Origin: GM7GCV1 sp965222065
GTDB lineage: Bacteria > Pseudomonadota > Gammaproteobacteria > Pseudomonadales > GM7GCV1
Direction: 5' to 3'
Length of the DNA stretch: 64,000 nt
Assembly: GCA_965222065.1 (NCBI GenBank)
Contig: OZ244933.1
Location: 62,001 to 126,000, forward strand
The notes beneath the pieces were generated by a model, which saw only the letters and a list, made by a program, of their open reading frames with translations, searched no databases and had not been told where the DNA came from. Made by a program: the position numbers and the translations under genes. Below, in pieces: positions 40,397-50,376 of the stretch (position 1 is its first letter; each line of letters opens with the position of its first letter).

Positions 40397-42412
40397 ATGA
40401 CGCCGGAGGAAGCCAGCACCAGGGTCGAGCAACTAAGGGCTGAGCTCACGGAGCACAACTACCGCTACTACGTGCTGGATGATCCCGGCATAGCGGACGT
40501 TGATTACGATCGGCTAATGCGTGAGCTGCAGGCGCTGGAAAGCAAATTCCCCCAACTGCTTACCCCGGACTCACCCAGCCAGCGTGTCGGTGCACCACCG
40601 CTTTCCGCCTTTGAGACCGTGGAACATCGCTTGCCGATGTTATCGCTGGACAATGCTTTTGATGACGATGAAATTCATGATTTCGATCGACGAATACGTG
40701 ATCGCCTGGTCAATGTTGACCAGATTGATTATGTCGCCGAACCCAAGCTCGACGGTGTTGCCGTCAGTATCGTCTACAAGGAAGGTGTCCTCGACTATGC
40801 CGCAACTCGCGGTGATGGTCGACAGGGAGAAAATATTACCGCTAATGTGAAAACCATTGATTCTGTCCCGCTGCGTCTACGGGGCAGTGGGCACCCGTCA
40901 TTCTTTGAGGTTCGGGGCGAGATATATATTGACCAGGACAGCTTCGAGAAAATGAACGAGGAAGCCCGGTCAAACGACCAGAAAGTGTTTATCAATCCCA
41001 GGAATGCGGCAGCAGGCAGCTTGCGTCAGCTGGATTCCTCCATTACCGCCCGGCGTCCTCTTACCATGTATGCCTACAGCCACGGTCATGTGGAAGGGGA
41101 CTTTGCTCCCAAAACTCAAATGCAAGTACTCGAACAGTTACGGGAGTGGGGGTGGCGCATCAATCCGGAAGTTGCCCTGGTTAAAGGAGCCAATGGCGCG
41201 CTTGAATACTATGACCAACTGGCTAAAAAACGAGACTCCCTAGGATATGACATCGATGGCATTGTTTATAAAGTCAATGATCTGGCACTGCAGGAGCGGC
41301 TAGGATTTGTTGCCCGAGCACCGCGCTGGGCTATTGCCCGAAAATTTCCGGCTCAGGAGGAGGCCACCGTCCTTGAGTCGGTAGACTTTCAGGTGGGACG
41401 TACCGGCTCGATTACCCCGGTGGCCCGTCTTAAACCCGTGTTTGTCGGTGGTGTCACCGTTAGTAATGCGACCTTGCACAACGCCGATGAAATTGCCCGC
41501 CTGGGAGTGCGCACCGGGCAAAAGGTCATTATTCGCCGGGCAGGTGACGTGATTCCGCAGGTCGTGAAGGTAGCGGAAGACAACACTGTCGATGGCGAAC
41601 CGATTGTGTTCCCTGTGGACTGTCCTGAATGTGGTTCGGAAATTGAGTTTCTGGAAGGCGGGGCAGTGGCTCGTTGTTCGGGTGGTCTTATCTGCCCGGC
41701 GCAGCGCAAGGAAGCCATTATTCACTTCGCGTCGCGCAAGGCGATGGATATTGATGGCTTGGGCACCAAACTGGTCTACCAGATGGTCGACAATGGACTG
41801 CTGCATAATGTAGCGGATATTTACCAGTTAACGCTGGAGCAGGTTGCGGGTCTGGAGCGCATGGCAACCAAATCGGCGCAGAATCTTCTGGATGCCATTG
41901 AAGCCTCCAAACAAACGCGTTTGGCACGGTTTATCTATGCATTGGGAATCCGTGAAGTCGGCGAGACCACAGCGGCTAATTTGGCTCGGTATTTTCATGA
42001 TTTCGACACATTAAAATCGGCTAATGAGGAGCAGCTGCTTGAGGTTCCTGATGTGGGACCGGTTGTCGCGCATTTTATTGCAGGATTTTTCGCCGACCCG
42101 CGCAATCGGGAGATGATCGACCGGCTTCTTGCCGCCGGTATTGAGTGGCCGCGTGAAGAGGTTAATCTGGAGGAGCAACCACTGGATGGCCAAACCATCG
42201 TTTTAACAGGCACGTTAAGTGCCATGTCGCGCTCTGAAGCCAAGGAAAAATTACAACGTCTTGGCGCAAAGGTTTCCGGTTCTGTCTCTGCAAAAACGGA
42301 TTTGGTTGTTGCAGGTCCCGGCGCAGGCTCTAAACTAAAGAAGGCGGAAGCGTTGGGGATTACGGTAATGGATGAAGACGGGTTGCTTGAGTTACTGGAG
42401 AGATATCGGTGA
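40397..42412 (+). CDS. ligA: NAD-dependent DNA ligase LigA
   Basis: LigA (671 aa). The N-terminal Ia domain LTEHNYRYYVLDDPGIADVDYD is followed by the adenylation Lys in EPKLDGVAVS (about 117), OB-fold, a four-Cys zinc finger (CPECGSEIEF and CSGGLICP), HhH region and a C-terminal BRCT domain (PLDGQTIVLTGTL). The ATG at 40397 is chosen; the preceding GTG is an alternative by one codon. The end overlaps the next gene. Confidence 0.97.
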   Translation: MTPEEASTRVEQLRAELTEHNYRYYVLDDPGIADVDYDRLMRELQALESKFPQLLTPDSPSQRVGAPPLSAFETVEHRLPMLSLDNAFDDDEIHDFDRRIRDRLVNVDQIDYVAEPKLDGVAVSIVYKEGVLDYAATRGDGRQGENITANVKTIDSVPLRLRGSGHPSFFEVRGEIYIDQDSFEKMNEEARSNDQKVFINPRNAAAGSLRQLDSSITARRPLTMYAYSHGHVEGDFAPKTQMQVLEQLREWGWRINPEVALVKGANGALEYYDQLAKKRDSLGYDIDGIVYKVNDLALQERLGFVARAPRWAIARKFPAQEEATVLESVDFQVGRTGSITPVARLKPVFVGGVTVSNATLHNADEIARLGVRTGQKVIIRRAGDVIPQVVKVAEDNTVDGEPIVFPVDCPECGSEIEFLEGGAVARCSGGLICPAQRKEAIIHFASRKAMDIDGLGTKLVYQMVDNGLLHNVADIYQLTLEQVAGLERMATKSAQNLLDAIEASKQTRLARFIYALGIREVGETTAANLARYFHDFDTLKSANEEQLLEVPDVGPVVAHFIAGFFADPRNREMIDRLLAAGIEWPREEVNLEEQPLDGQTIVLTGTLSAMSRSEAKEKLQRLGAKVSGSVSAKTDLVVAGPGAGSKLKKAEALGITVMDEDGLLELLERYR

Positions 42413-43005
42413 ATACGAAGTTTTGGGATGGCCTGCTGGCAAACTATAAATACCTGGTTCTATGTTGTATCGCCCTGTTTTTGGCCGGTTGTGCCGGTCC
42501 ACCGCCAAAAAATCCCGAGAATCTTTGCAGTGTTTTTGATGACAAATGGAGTTGGGAGCGTTCTGCCAAGCGTGCCGAGCGCAGGTGGAATTCACCCATA
42601 CCGGTGATGATGGCCATCATGAAGCAGGAATCAGCTTATGTTGATGATGCCAGGCCACCCAGGGTACGGTTTCTTGGTATACCGCTTTGGCGCAAGAGCA
42701 GCTCCTACGGTTATGCCCAGGCAAAAGATGACACCTGGCGCTGGTATGAGCAGAGTATCGGCAGGAACCGGGATCGCGATGATTTTAGTGATGCGATTGA
42801 TTTTATTGGCTGGTACAACAACCAGAGTGTCAGAACACTGGGTATTTCCAGAACCGATGCCTTTTCTCTTTACCTGGCGTACCACGAAGGGCATGGTGGT
42901 TACCGACAGAGAACCTACCAGAACAAACAATGGCTGATTAATGTCGCGGCGAGAGTGCGCGACCAGGCAGCCCGATACACCCAGCAATATCAGGGCTGCT
43001 CCTGA
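42409..43005 (+). CDS. Lipoprotein lytic transglycosylase, SLT family
   Basis: A 198-aa lipoprotein: signal with lipobox FLAGC (Cys about 28), then a lysozyme-like SLT domain with the catalytic Glu in MAIMKQESAYVDDARPP (about 72) and SSYGYAQAKDDTW. It should cut peptidoglycan at the outer membrane. Family members are often annotated EmtA-like. The GTG start overlaps the ligA stop by four bases. Exact paralogue not assigned. Confidence 0.83.
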   Translation: MNTKFWDGLLANYKYLVLCCIALFLAGCAGPPPKNPENLCSVFDDKWSWERSAKRAERRWNSPIPVMMAIMKQESAYVDDARPPRVRFLGIPLWRKSSSYGYAQAKDDTWRWYEQSIGRNRDRDDFSDAIDFIGWYNNQSVRTLGISRTDAFSLYLAYHEGHGGYRQRTYQNKQWLINVAARVRDQAARYTQQYQGCS

Positions 43006-43058
43006 CTGTCTGATTTTTAATGCTTTTCTGGCAAACTCTACTTTTTTCCTGAGGTCTT

Positions 43059-43304
43059 ATGTTTTGGCGTAAGAAAGGTTCGCTAGCCAGCGGGCGAAAA
43101 ATTGCTTTTCGGGCGTTATTTGCCGGTGCTTGTCTATCTGCCTTTGCGATATTTGGTTATGGAGTAAAAACGGGAACAGTGCTGGAGCTGATCTCGTTTC
43201 TTTTTCTTGTTGTGCTGGCGCTGCTGGTTCCCGCCGCTGTTCTGGTGGGTATTATCAAGCTGGCTGCCTATGTGTTTAAGAGGTTAAATCGTGAAGAACC
43301 CTAG
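43059..43304 (+). CDS. Small two-helix membrane protein
   Basis: An 81-aa basic protein with two membrane segments (about 14-34 and 44-66) and no other features. It overlaps the start of the M16 peptidase by 14 bases, so the two are probably co-translated. No family recognised. Confidence 0.65.
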   Translation: MFWRKKGSLASGRKIAFRALFAGACLSAFAIFGYGVKTGTVLELISFLFLVVLALLVPAAVLVGIIKLAAYVFKRLNREEP

Positions 43305-46017
43305 AATTTTCCTGATCACTCTTTTGTGTTTACTGTGCCCGTCGTTTGTCCAGGCCCAGTTTGCCCAGGATATAAATATCCAGTTTCAGCGCTACGTGCT
43401 CGACAACGGGTTAACTCTGCTGGTCCATGAAGACCACAAGGCGCCCATTGCCACGGTAAACATCTGGTATCACGTTGGCTCCAAAAATGAACATGAGGGT
43501 ATTACCGGGTTTGCGCACCTCTTTGAGCACCTGATGTTTAATGGCTCGGAAAATTACCAGGGGGAGTGGTTCCTGCCTATGGAAAAGGCGGGCGGTACCG
43601 ACCTCAATGGCACGACCTGGTTCGATCGCACCAACTATTTCCAGACGGTTCCTGTGCCGGCGCTGGATATGGTTCTCTGGATGGAATCCGATCGCATGGG
43701 ACACTTTGTTGGAGCCATCACCCAGGAAGGGCTGGACGAGCAGCGATCTGTGGTCCAGAACGAAAAGCGCCAGGGTGACAACAGACCCTACGGCAAAGCC
43801 GGATACATACAACTGGAAGGCATATTTCCGGAAGGGCACCCTTACCGGTGGTCGACGATTGGTTCCATGGAAGACCTCAATGCCGCGAGCCTGGATGACG
43901 TCAAACACTGGTTTGAAACCTACTATGGCGCCAGCAATGCGGTATTGGTGGTGGCCGGGGATGTCAACCCGGATGAGGTCTTTGAGCGAGTCAAATATTA
44001 TTTCGGCGATATCGGGCCTGGCCCCGCCCTGGCCAAACCGGAGCGCTGGATTGCCAAACGTACGGAAAGCTCCCGGGACATCATGTATGACGAAGTGGCC
44101 CAGGCACGATTGACCAAAAGCTGGAATACACCCTCTTTTGGTGAAGAAGATTCCGTTTATCTGGAGATTGCCGCAGAAATTCTTGCCGGCGGTAAAAACA
44201 GCCTGTTGTACAAGCGACTGGTTTATGAAGACCAGATTGCCAGCTCCGTCAATGCGATGCAGCTGCCGCTGGAAATTGCCGGCATCTTTGAGGTGGAGGC
44301 CTATGCCAAGCCTGGAGTACCACTGAGTGACATTGAAGCCGCTATCAACGAAGAACTGGCCGAGTTTCTTCGACGCGGGCCGACCCGCGACCAATTGCAG
44401 CGTGTCAAAACATCCCACTTCGCGAGCCTTATCCGGGGGCTGGAAAAAGTAGGGGGGTTCCGCGGAAAAGCCCAGTTACTGGCTACCTATGAAACCTATT
44501 TGGGTGATGCCTCGCTGTACAAGCGAGACCTGGAAGTCTTTGAAAAAGCGTCAGCTGATGATGTTCGCGATGCGGCCAGGCGCTGGTTATCCAGTGGCGA
44601 TCACAACCTGGAAGTGTTGCCTCGGGCAAACTACCAGCTTGCCACAGAGGGTGCGGACCGCAGTGAACTGCCCGATCCGGGACCGGCACCGGAGCTCGAT
44701 TTTCCGGAAATACAGGATTACCGGCTGGAGAATGGTATTCGCGTGCTGCAAGTCCAGCGCGGTGATTTGCCAGTGGTGTCCGTCAGTGTCCAGTTTGATG
44801 CGGGCTATGCGGCCGATCCACATGACCAGTTGGGAACCTCTGGCTTGATGTCGGCGATGCTGGATGAGGGGACCGAGGAATATGACGCGCTTGAATTTGC
44901 GGCCAGGGCAGAGGAACTGGGTGCAGTGATTAACAGCGGCGCAAGCCTTGATACCAATGCCGTGGCTATTTCCGCGTTGAGCGCCAACCTTGAAGATTCC
45001 CTGGAGCTATTAAAAGAGGCGGTCTTGGCGCCACGTTTTGATGAAAACGAACTGGAGCGTGTTCGCAGTAACTGGCTTGACCAGATTGCCCGGGAGAAAA
45101 CCGAGCCCTTTAGTCTGGCGCTGCGTAATCTGCCGCCCCTGCTTTATGGCGATGACCATCCGTATGGTATTCCCTTTACCGGTTCGGGGACCGAGGAAAG
45201 CATATCCGCGATAACGGCTGAGCAGTTGCGGGCTTTTCACAGAACCTGGATCCGGCCAGACAACGCCAGCATGGTCGTGGTCGGCAATTTATCCAGGGAA
45301 GAGATTGAGCCCATGCTGAACGATGCGTTTGGCGACTGGGAGGCTCCGGGTACTGAATTGCCGGTGAAAGAGCTGTTTGATGTCAACCCCGTGGAAGAAA
45401 CAGTCATTTATTTGATGGATAAGCCCGGGTCTCCGCAAAGTATGGTGATTGGGGGACATTTGTTGCCTCCCACTGAGCATGAAGACCGTGAAGAGCTGAA
45501 CATGGCGATACAAATTCTGGGCGGCAATTTTAATGCCCGGCTCAATATGAATTTGCGTGAAGACAAGGGCTGGGCCTATGGTGCCCGGGCGTCATCGTCC
45601 AGTGCCGTCGGTCAACGACCGCTGATTTACTATGCGCCGGTGCAAATTGACAGAACGGTAGACTCCCTCAGGGAGCTGATCAGTGAAGCCAACGGCTATA
45701 TTGGTGAAAATCCGGCAAACGCTGAAGAGCTTGGCCGCAGCAAGGACGGGATTTTGCGCTCCTTGCCGGGACGCTATGAAACCAATGGCTCCGTCGCCAG
45801 TACATTGCAGGATATTCTTTTGTATGACCGTTCGCTCGATTATGTTGAAACCTATCAGCAGGAGCTTGAGGCCATGTCCCTTGAGGACGTTCACCAGGCG
45901 GCGCAAGACTATCTGATGCCCAATAAAACAGTGTGGTTGATTGTTGGGGATCTGAGTGAAATAGAGCAGCCACTTCGAGATGCGGGTATTGCAGACGTTC
46001 GTGTCATCAACGAATAA
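43291..46017 (+). CDS. M16 zinc peptidase (pitrilysin family), secreted
   Basis: A 908-aa protein with two M16 halves. Signal peptide about 1-22 (ILITLLCLLCPSFVQA-like). The inverted zinc motif H76-LFE-H80 in FAHLFEHLMFNGSENY, with a distal Glu around 156 (EQRSVVQNEKRQ), marks the active N-terminal half. The C-terminal half (from about 465, YRLENGIRVLQVQRGDLPVV) lacks HxxEH and serves as the clamp partner. Likely periplasmic peptide degradation. GTG start follows an AGAGG site. A strong terminator follows. Confidence 0.92.
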   Translation: MKNPRIFLITLLCLLCPSFVQAQFAQDINIQFQRYVLDNGLTLLVHEDHKAPIATVNIWYHVGSKNEHEGITGFAHLFEHLMFNGSENYQGEWFLPMEKAGGTDLNGTTWFDRTNYFQTVPVPALDMVLWMESDRMGHFVGAITQEGLDEQRSVVQNEKRQGDNRPYGKAGYIQLEGIFPEGHPYRWSTIGSMEDLNAASLDDVKHWFETYYGASNAVLVVAGDVNPDEVFERVKYYFGDIGPGPALAKPERWIAKRTESSRDIMYDEVAQARLTKSWNTPSFGEEDSVYLEIAAEILAGGKNSLLYKRLVYEDQIASSVNAMQLPLEIAGIFEVEAYAKPGVPLSDIEAAINEELAEFLRRGPTRDQLQRVKTSHFASLIRGLEKVGGFRGKAQLLATYETYLGDASLYKRDLEVFEKASADDVRDAARRWLSSGDHNLEVLPRANYQLATEGADRSELPDPGPAPELDFPEIQDYRLENGIRVLQVQRGDLPVVSVSVQFDAGYAADPHDQLGTSGLMSAMLDEGTEEYDALEFAARAEELGAVINSGASLDTNAVAISALSANLEDSLELLKEAVLAPRFDENELERVRSNWLDQIAREKTEPFSLALRNLPPLLYGDDHPYGIPFTGSGTEESISAITAEQLRAFHRTWIRPDNASMVVVGNLSREEIEPMLNDAFGDWEAPGTELPVKELFDVNPVEETVIYLMDKPGSPQSMVIGGHLLPPTEHEDREELNMAIQILGGNFNARLNMNLREDKGWAYGARASSSSAVGQRPLIYYAPVQIDRTVDSLRELISEANGYIGENPANAEELGRSKDGILRSLPGRYETNGSVASTLQDILLYDRSLDYVETYQQELEAMSLEDVHQAAQDYLMPNKTVWLIVGDLSEIEQPLRDAGIADVRVINE

Positions 46018-46034
46018 TCGCCAGGTCGGCTGAT

Positions 46035-46065
46035 AAAAAAAGGGAGCTTTAGCTCCCTTTTTTTT
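46035..46065 (+). terminator. Bidirectional Rho-independent terminator
   Basis: AAAAAAAGGGAGC, loop TTTA, GCTCCC and eight T. It lies between the M16 peptidase and the convergent XRE gene and covers the XRE stop codon. Confidence 0.9.
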
Positions 46066-46429
46066 GAATCTGCTTTTCCAGCGTAACCAGGGTGTCTTTC
46101 ATAAAGCGGGCCCTGGCCTTGTCGTCGAGTTGCTGCATACCTGTAGTAAGTTTGTCCAGCCAGGTGGACTGATAGGTCCCTTCAACTTCGGCGACCCCCA
46201 TAAAATTATCGGTCAGCTTTTCGTAGTTGGTCACATTCTTCAGCAGTGCCGAGGGCTCTATATCCAGTGCCCTGGCAATCAGCACGATGTCATCGACATT
46301 TGCCTTGCGTCTTCCTGACAATTTGTGGTTTACCCAGGATTGCCCCTTTCCCAACTCGCAGGCGAGCGCTTCCTGAGTCATACCGCGCTCCTTCATCAGT
46401 TCCCTAATATGTTTTATCCATGGCTTCAT
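46049..46429 (-). CDS. XRE-family transcriptional regulator
   Basis: A 126-aa protein with an N-terminal Cro/C1 helix-turn-helix (RELMKERGMTQEALACELGK, GQSWVNHKLSGRRKANVDDIV, about residues 8-60) and a helical C-terminal part that may dimerise or bind a partner. The ATG at 46429 is used; an upstream in-frame TTG would add 14 residues and overlaps a GGAGGAG sequence. It is divergent from the next gene; target unknown. Confidence 0.83.
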   Translation of the reverse strand: MKPWIKHIRELMKERGMTQEALACELGKGQSWVNHKLSGRRKANVDDIVLIARALDIEPSALLKNVTNYEKLTDNFMGVAEVEGTYQSTWLDKLTTGMQQLDDKARARFMKDTLVTLEKQIQKKGS

Positions 46430-46583
46430 TTGAAAAATAGTACCTTTCAGGCTTAGATTTATCTCCTCCAATATGTAATAATTTAACTGCCAATTAAATA
46501 GAATATGTTTGCAGCGGCCGGAATGCCGCTTTGCCAGGTTTGGTCAAGCCTGTCAGGAACAACAAGGTAGAAAAGGGAAGCGA

Positions 46584-47021
46584 ATGCCAAAAAATACAGA
46601 AGCCATCACGCCCCACTGGAGCCCTGATGCAAATGAACGACGGTTTGTCGTTAGTCCGTCTCATTTTTGCGCAATGCACAGGTTGAGTCCTTGCCAGTGC
46701 GGTATCGTTTTATATCTTTCTCGCTATCAATTTGAGAAAAATCCCTGGCTGGTTGAACAGTCGATCCTGTTACTTGATCTGATGCTGAGATACAGCAAGC
46801 ATTGTTTGCCAGGCTACAAACGATTGCTGACCAGGTTGGGGCAACCTGTCTTTCTTGCACCGCGCTTGCGACAGCACAGCCTTGATGCCCTCAGTGTGCT
46901 GACCTACTGTGCGTTAAACGGGATTGCCAATCGACTCATGTTGCCGATTAGTATTATCTGTAATTCCCCAACGGAAGAAGACCTGAAAAAAGCCAGGGAT
47001 CTGTTGCAGACCTTGACCTGA
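46584..47021 (+). CDS. Hypothetical cytosolic protein
   Basis: A 145-aa protein with no recognised family. The ATG at 46584 follows AAGGGAAG; upstream in-frame sequence is not supported. It has several Cys and His residues (SHFCAMHRLSPCQCG near 33-46), which might bind metal, and a helical middle (SILLLDLMLRYSKHCLPGY). It is transcribed away from the XRE gene, so they may be a regulator and target. Confidence 0.6.
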   Translation: MPKNTEAITPHWSPDANERRFVVSPSHFCAMHRLSPCQCGIVLYLSRYQFEKNPWLVEQSILLLDLMLRYSKHCLPGYKRLLTRLGQPVFLAPRLRQHSLDALSVLTYCALNGIANRLMLPISIICNSPTEEDLKKARDLLQTLT

Positions 47022-47396
47022 TCAGGCACCAGGGTATTCAGAGACAGGCCGGGTGAGCAGGTAGGTGCTTGAGCAAAGCCCCAGTGTGCCCAGCAGTGCA
47101 TATCCCCAGGGTTTGCCAATAAGCCACATGGACAAGAACAAGCTCAGCCAGAGAGTGAGCAGGGCACGATTGCGTACCTTTCTGGTTATGCTTCCATTGT
47201 TTTCCCAGTCGCGCAGGATCGGGCCAAATTGCCTGTGATTGAGCAGCCACTGGTGAAAGCGTTCTGAAGAGCGGGCAAAACACCACCCGGCCAGAAGCAT
47301 AAACGGCACCGTTGGTAATAAGGGTAAAAAAGCCCCCAGGGTTCCCAAAGCGATACTTAGCCATCCCAGGCTGATTAAAAGATATTTTCTGGCCAT
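47022..47396 (-). CDS. DUF454/YbaN-family inner-membrane protein
   Basis: A 124-aa protein matching YbaN: KYLLISLGWLSIALGTLG, FLPLLPTVPFMLLAGWCFARSS, LNHRQFGPILRDW, and two further membrane segments (about 75-105). Function unknown. The stop lies directly before the convergent 46584 gene end, and its start is adjacent to the next membrane protein gene. Confidence 0.85.
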   Translation of the reverse strand: MARKYLLISLGWLSIALGTLGAFLPLLPTVPFMLLAGWCFARSSERFHQWLLNHRQFGPILRDWENNGSITRKVRNRALLTLWLSLFLSMWLIGKPWGYALLGTLGLCSSTYLLTRPVSEYPGA

Positions 47397-47813
47397 TCAG
47401 GACTTAAAACAGTGTTTCCTATAGACGCGGTATAAAGCGAGCAGGGCGACGACTTCAGTCAATGCCAGTGTGGCCCAGTAGCCTGCTGAAAATGCCTGGA
47501 ACAGGGCGAAAAAAGAACCCAGGACAAAGGTGGCCAGGGCAGCGTAAATCTTGTGCGAAGGAGCCACCATTGCTGCGACCAAAACCATGCATCCTGCAGC
47601 GATTGAGGGGAAAACAAGGAGCAGGGCTTCCTTGAGTGTATACATGTAACTGGCATAGCAGGTATTGGAAACAATAAGCTCATCAGGACAAAACTGCTCG
47701 GCGATCAGGTAACTGCCGACAGCGGTTGCCACCCAGAAATAAAACGTGAGCAATACCGCGGGAACCAACAACACCCATCGTAGAATAGTCGCTGTGGTTC
47801 CGCGGGTTGTCAT
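47397..47813 (-). CDS. Hypothetical four-helix membrane protein
   Basis: A 138-aa protein with four membrane segments (about 11-37, 58-82, 86-107 and 110-131). It starts nine bases after cysK and ends directly at the YbaN-like gene, so all three may form an operon. No family recognised. Confidence 0.65.
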   Translation of the reverse strand: MTTRGTTATILRWVLLVPAVLLTFYFWVATAVGSYLIAEQFCPDELIVSNTCYASYMYTLKEALLLVFPSIAAGCMVLVAAMVAPSHKIYAALATFVLGSFFALFQAFSAGYWATLALTEVVALLALYRVYRKHCFKS

Positions 47814-47821
47814 GGCAGGCC

Positions 47822-48787
47822 TTATTGGGTTGTCTCGTTTTCAGTAAACATGCCTTCAAAAAGCGCTGTCGATAAATAACGTTCGCCGCTGTCTGGCAGG
47901 ATAACAACGATATTTTTGCCTTCGTTTCCGGGCTGTCTGGAAACACGGTCAGCGACAGCCATGGCTGCGCCACAGGATATCCCGGCCAGGATGCCTTCTT
48001 CTTTCATGAGCCGTCGAGCCCATTCCATGGCTTCTTCATTAGTGCACTGTTCTACCTGATCGACCATCTTCAGATCCAGGTTGTTGGGAACAAATCCCGC
48101 GCCTATGCCCTGGATTTTGTGCGGGCCATGGACTGGCTCTTCGCCTTTCAGGGCCGCGGCGATCATGGTGGAGGAGGAGGGTTCGACGGCAACCGCGGTA
48201 ATAGCTTTGCCCTTTTCACCCTTAATGTAATGGCATACGCCGGTGAGCGTACCGCCGGTGCCTACACCACTTACGAGAATGTCGATTTCCCCGTTGGTGT
48301 CTTCCCAGATTTCCGGACCTGTGGTGCGCCTGTGGATTTCCGGGTTTGCCGGATTATCGAACTGGCTCGGCATAAAGTATTTATCCGGATCTGACTCGGC
48401 AATTTCGACGGCCTTGGCAATGGCGGCGGGCATTCCCTTGGCACCATCGGTCAGGACGATGTTTGCCCCCAGTGCTTTCATTACCTGGCGTCGCTCCAGG
48501 CTCATGGTGTTGGGCATGGTAAGGGTAATTGGATAGCCCCGGGAGGCTGCAACAAAGCAGAGGGCGATGCCGGTATTCCCTGACGTAGGCTCAATAATTT
48601 CCATGCCTTTTTTCAGTTCGCCGCTTTTCTCGGCTTCCCAGATCATGCTTGCACCAATACGGCACTTCACTGAATTGGCAGGGTTGCGGCTTTCCAGCTT
48701 GGCAAAGATGTTGCCGTCGGAAATTCGTTGAATCTTGACCAGTGGTGTTTTGCCAATGGTCAGGCTGTTGTCTTCGTAAAATGACAT
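47822..48787 (-). CDS. cysK: Cysteine synthase A
   Basis: O-acetylserine sulfhydrylase (321 aa), PLP enzyme that makes cysteine from O-acetylserine and sulfide. PLP Lys lies in NPANSVKCRIGASMIW, and the phosphate loop EPTSGNTGIAL and VSGVGTGGTLTG are standard. A very strong AAGGAGG site precedes ATG 48787; GTG at 48790 is also in frame but too close to the site. CysB, the usual regulator, is encoded at 56113, with the RiPP-like cluster in between. Confidence 0.96.
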   Translation of the reverse strand: MSFYEDNSLTIGKTPLVKIQRISDGNIFAKLESRNPANSVKCRIGASMIWEAEKSGELKKGMEIIEPTSGNTGIALCFVAASRGYPITLTMPNTMSLERRQVMKALGANIVLTDGAKGMPAAIAKAVEIAESDPDKYFMPSQFDNPANPEIHRRTTGPEIWEDTNGEIDILVSGVGTGGTLTGVCHYIKGEKGKAITAVAVEPSSSTMIAAALKGEEPVHGPHKIQGIGAGFVPNNLDLKMVDQVEQCTNEEAMEWARRLMKEEGILAGISCGAAMAVADRVSRQPGNEGKNIVVILPDSGERYLSTALFEGMFTENETTQ

Positions 48788-48964
48788 CACTAGCCTCCTT
48801 TATCGAATGTTTATTAATAGAACATTGTGCTGCAAAGTGGAGAGTTTCGAAACCATTTGCTTCAGTACGCCAGTTTTTATACATGATCAGTATGGGCTAA
48901 AGCCGCAGATCAATTATGCAGGTAAACTGACGATAAACCATGACGACTGATTAAAAATACGAAG

Positions 48965-49399
48965 GTGACTGGATTGAGCGGCTCCCGTAAACAACAGACG
49001 AAACAATCTCCCGGCAATGATAAAGAGTGGGCGGCGGATGCGTTTTCAGCCCTCGAACAGGCGGTCATTGCCTTTGAACAGGACTATCCTGACCCTGATG
49101 AAGAGGAGCGGCTTGAACTTGTCGGCTATGCAGCGGAAATAGCTGCAAAGGCAAGAGGAATAACAGATCCTGAAAAAATTGAAGCTGCAGACGAATACGC
49201 GGTCGACAATGTGCTCCTGGACCTGGAAATGACGGCAGGGAACAATGACAGCGAAGCTGGCGATGCCCAGCCGGACTATGCGATTCTTTTTTTGCTTTGT
49301 TACCTTGATGTTCATGTCCACTGGGGGTTACTCAGGGAAAATCGAATAGAGCCGGTTATCCAGGCTTTGATCTCAGACTACGATCTGTCGATTCGCTAG
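48965..49399 (+). CDS. Hypothetical acidic protein before the RiPP-like cluster
   Basis: A 144-aa protein starting with GTG after GAAG. It is acidic and largely helical (ALEQAVIAFEQDYPDPDEEE, EIAAKARGITDPEKIEAADE) with no signal peptide or membrane segment. No family recognised. It lies 30 bases upstream of the HPr-kinase-like gene in the same direction and could be in the same transcript. Nothing in it looks like a lasso precursor (too long, no leader/core pattern). Confidence 0.6.
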   Translation: MTGLSGSRKQQTKQSPGNDKEWAADAFSALEQAVIAFEQDYPDPDEEERLELVGYAAEIAAKARGITDPEKIEAADEYAVDNVLLDLEMTAGNNDSEAGDAQPDYAILFLLCYLDVHVHWGLLRENRIEPVIQALISDYDLSIR

Positions 49400-49429
49400 A
49401 TCGTCACCCTTTTGCCCTAGTATCTATCC

Positions 49430-50371
49430 GTGTCTGTGAACAAATACATTGCTTATGGTCTGGTGTTCGAGTCTGATTATGACCTGGCCCCATTAACGCC
49501 CGTTGCAGATGATCTCCCTGTTGATGTATTGGTACGTCGATCCGATGTGTCCAGTAAAGGCCTCTCTCAGCCGGATGCCGCATCATCCTATACGCAGATC
49601 GATGCGTCGGAGGTTTGGCTGGATATCCCCGGAATCTGTTGGCTGCTGATTTCAAATGGCCGTCAAATTCAGGTAGATCCCAACGCAGGCGCGGATGACG
49701 ACGATGTGCGCCTGTACATCCTTGGTTCCGCCATGGGTGCCATCCTCCATCAACGGGGTTTTCTGGTGTTGCATGCCAATGCCATTTATGTGGACGATGG
49801 GGCCGTGCTGTTTGCCGGCGATTCGGGTGCAGGAAAATCAACCACGGCTGCCGTATTGCATCAAATGGGATATCAGGTGTTGTCAGACGATGTGGTGGCC
49901 ATTGATGATCGTGGCTTTATTGTGGGTGGATTCCCCCAGATAAAGCTTTGGCGCGACGCCCTGGACAGTCTGAACATTTCCCCTGACGGGTTGCAGCAGA
50001 TACGCTTGCAGCAACAAAAATATCGTTTTCCGCTGCCTCCGGGCAGGCAAAATCTCCAGTTGCCTGTTAAAGCCATTTATTTTCTTGAAGTTGCTGAAGA
50101 GGATGAGCAGCACATGGTCGAGAAAATACCACTGGGGGGCATGGAAAAATTCACTTATCTGAATGGTCACACATACCGACGTCAATTTATGGAAGGCCTG
50201 GGTTTGAAACCCCGACATCTGGGGCTGTGCACGATGTTGGCCGAAAAGACCCCTATGGCCAGGCTAACCAGGCCCCGAAACGGATTTACTGCCAAAGCGC
50301 TCGCCGAGCTGGTTTTACAAGACTTGCGCGAGAGAGGCTTGAGCGCATTGCCAACAACGGGGGAGGGTTAA
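49430..50371 (+). CDS. HPr-kinase-like protein of a lasso-type cluster
   Basis: A 313-aa protein. The N-terminal part (1-110) lacks recognised motifs. From about 100 it has the HprK-like kinase core: GAILHQRGFLVLHANAIYV, P-loop FAGDSGAGKST (about 130-138), VLSDDVVAIDD and QIKLWRDAL. Such stand-alone kinases in lasso-peptide clusters phosphorylate the precursor or peptide tail (as in paeninodin). GTG start; it precedes the cyclase gene by five bases. Confidence 0.83.
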   Translation: MSVNKYIAYGLVFESDYDLAPLTPVADDLPVDVLVRRSDVSSKGLSQPDAASSYTQIDASEVWLDIPGICWLLISNGRQIQVDPNAGADDDDVRLYILGSAMGAILHQRGFLVLHANAIYVDDGAVLFAGDSGAGKSTTAAVLHQMGYQVLSDDVVAIDDRGFIVGGFPQIKLWRDALDSLNISPDGLQQIRLQQQKYRFPLPPGRQNLQLPVKAIYFLEVAEEDEQHMVEKIPLGGMEKFTYLNGHTYRRQFMEGLGLKPRHLGLCTMLAEKTPMARLTRPRNGFTAKALAELVLQDLRERGLSALPTTGEG

Positions 50372-50376
50372 TCGAT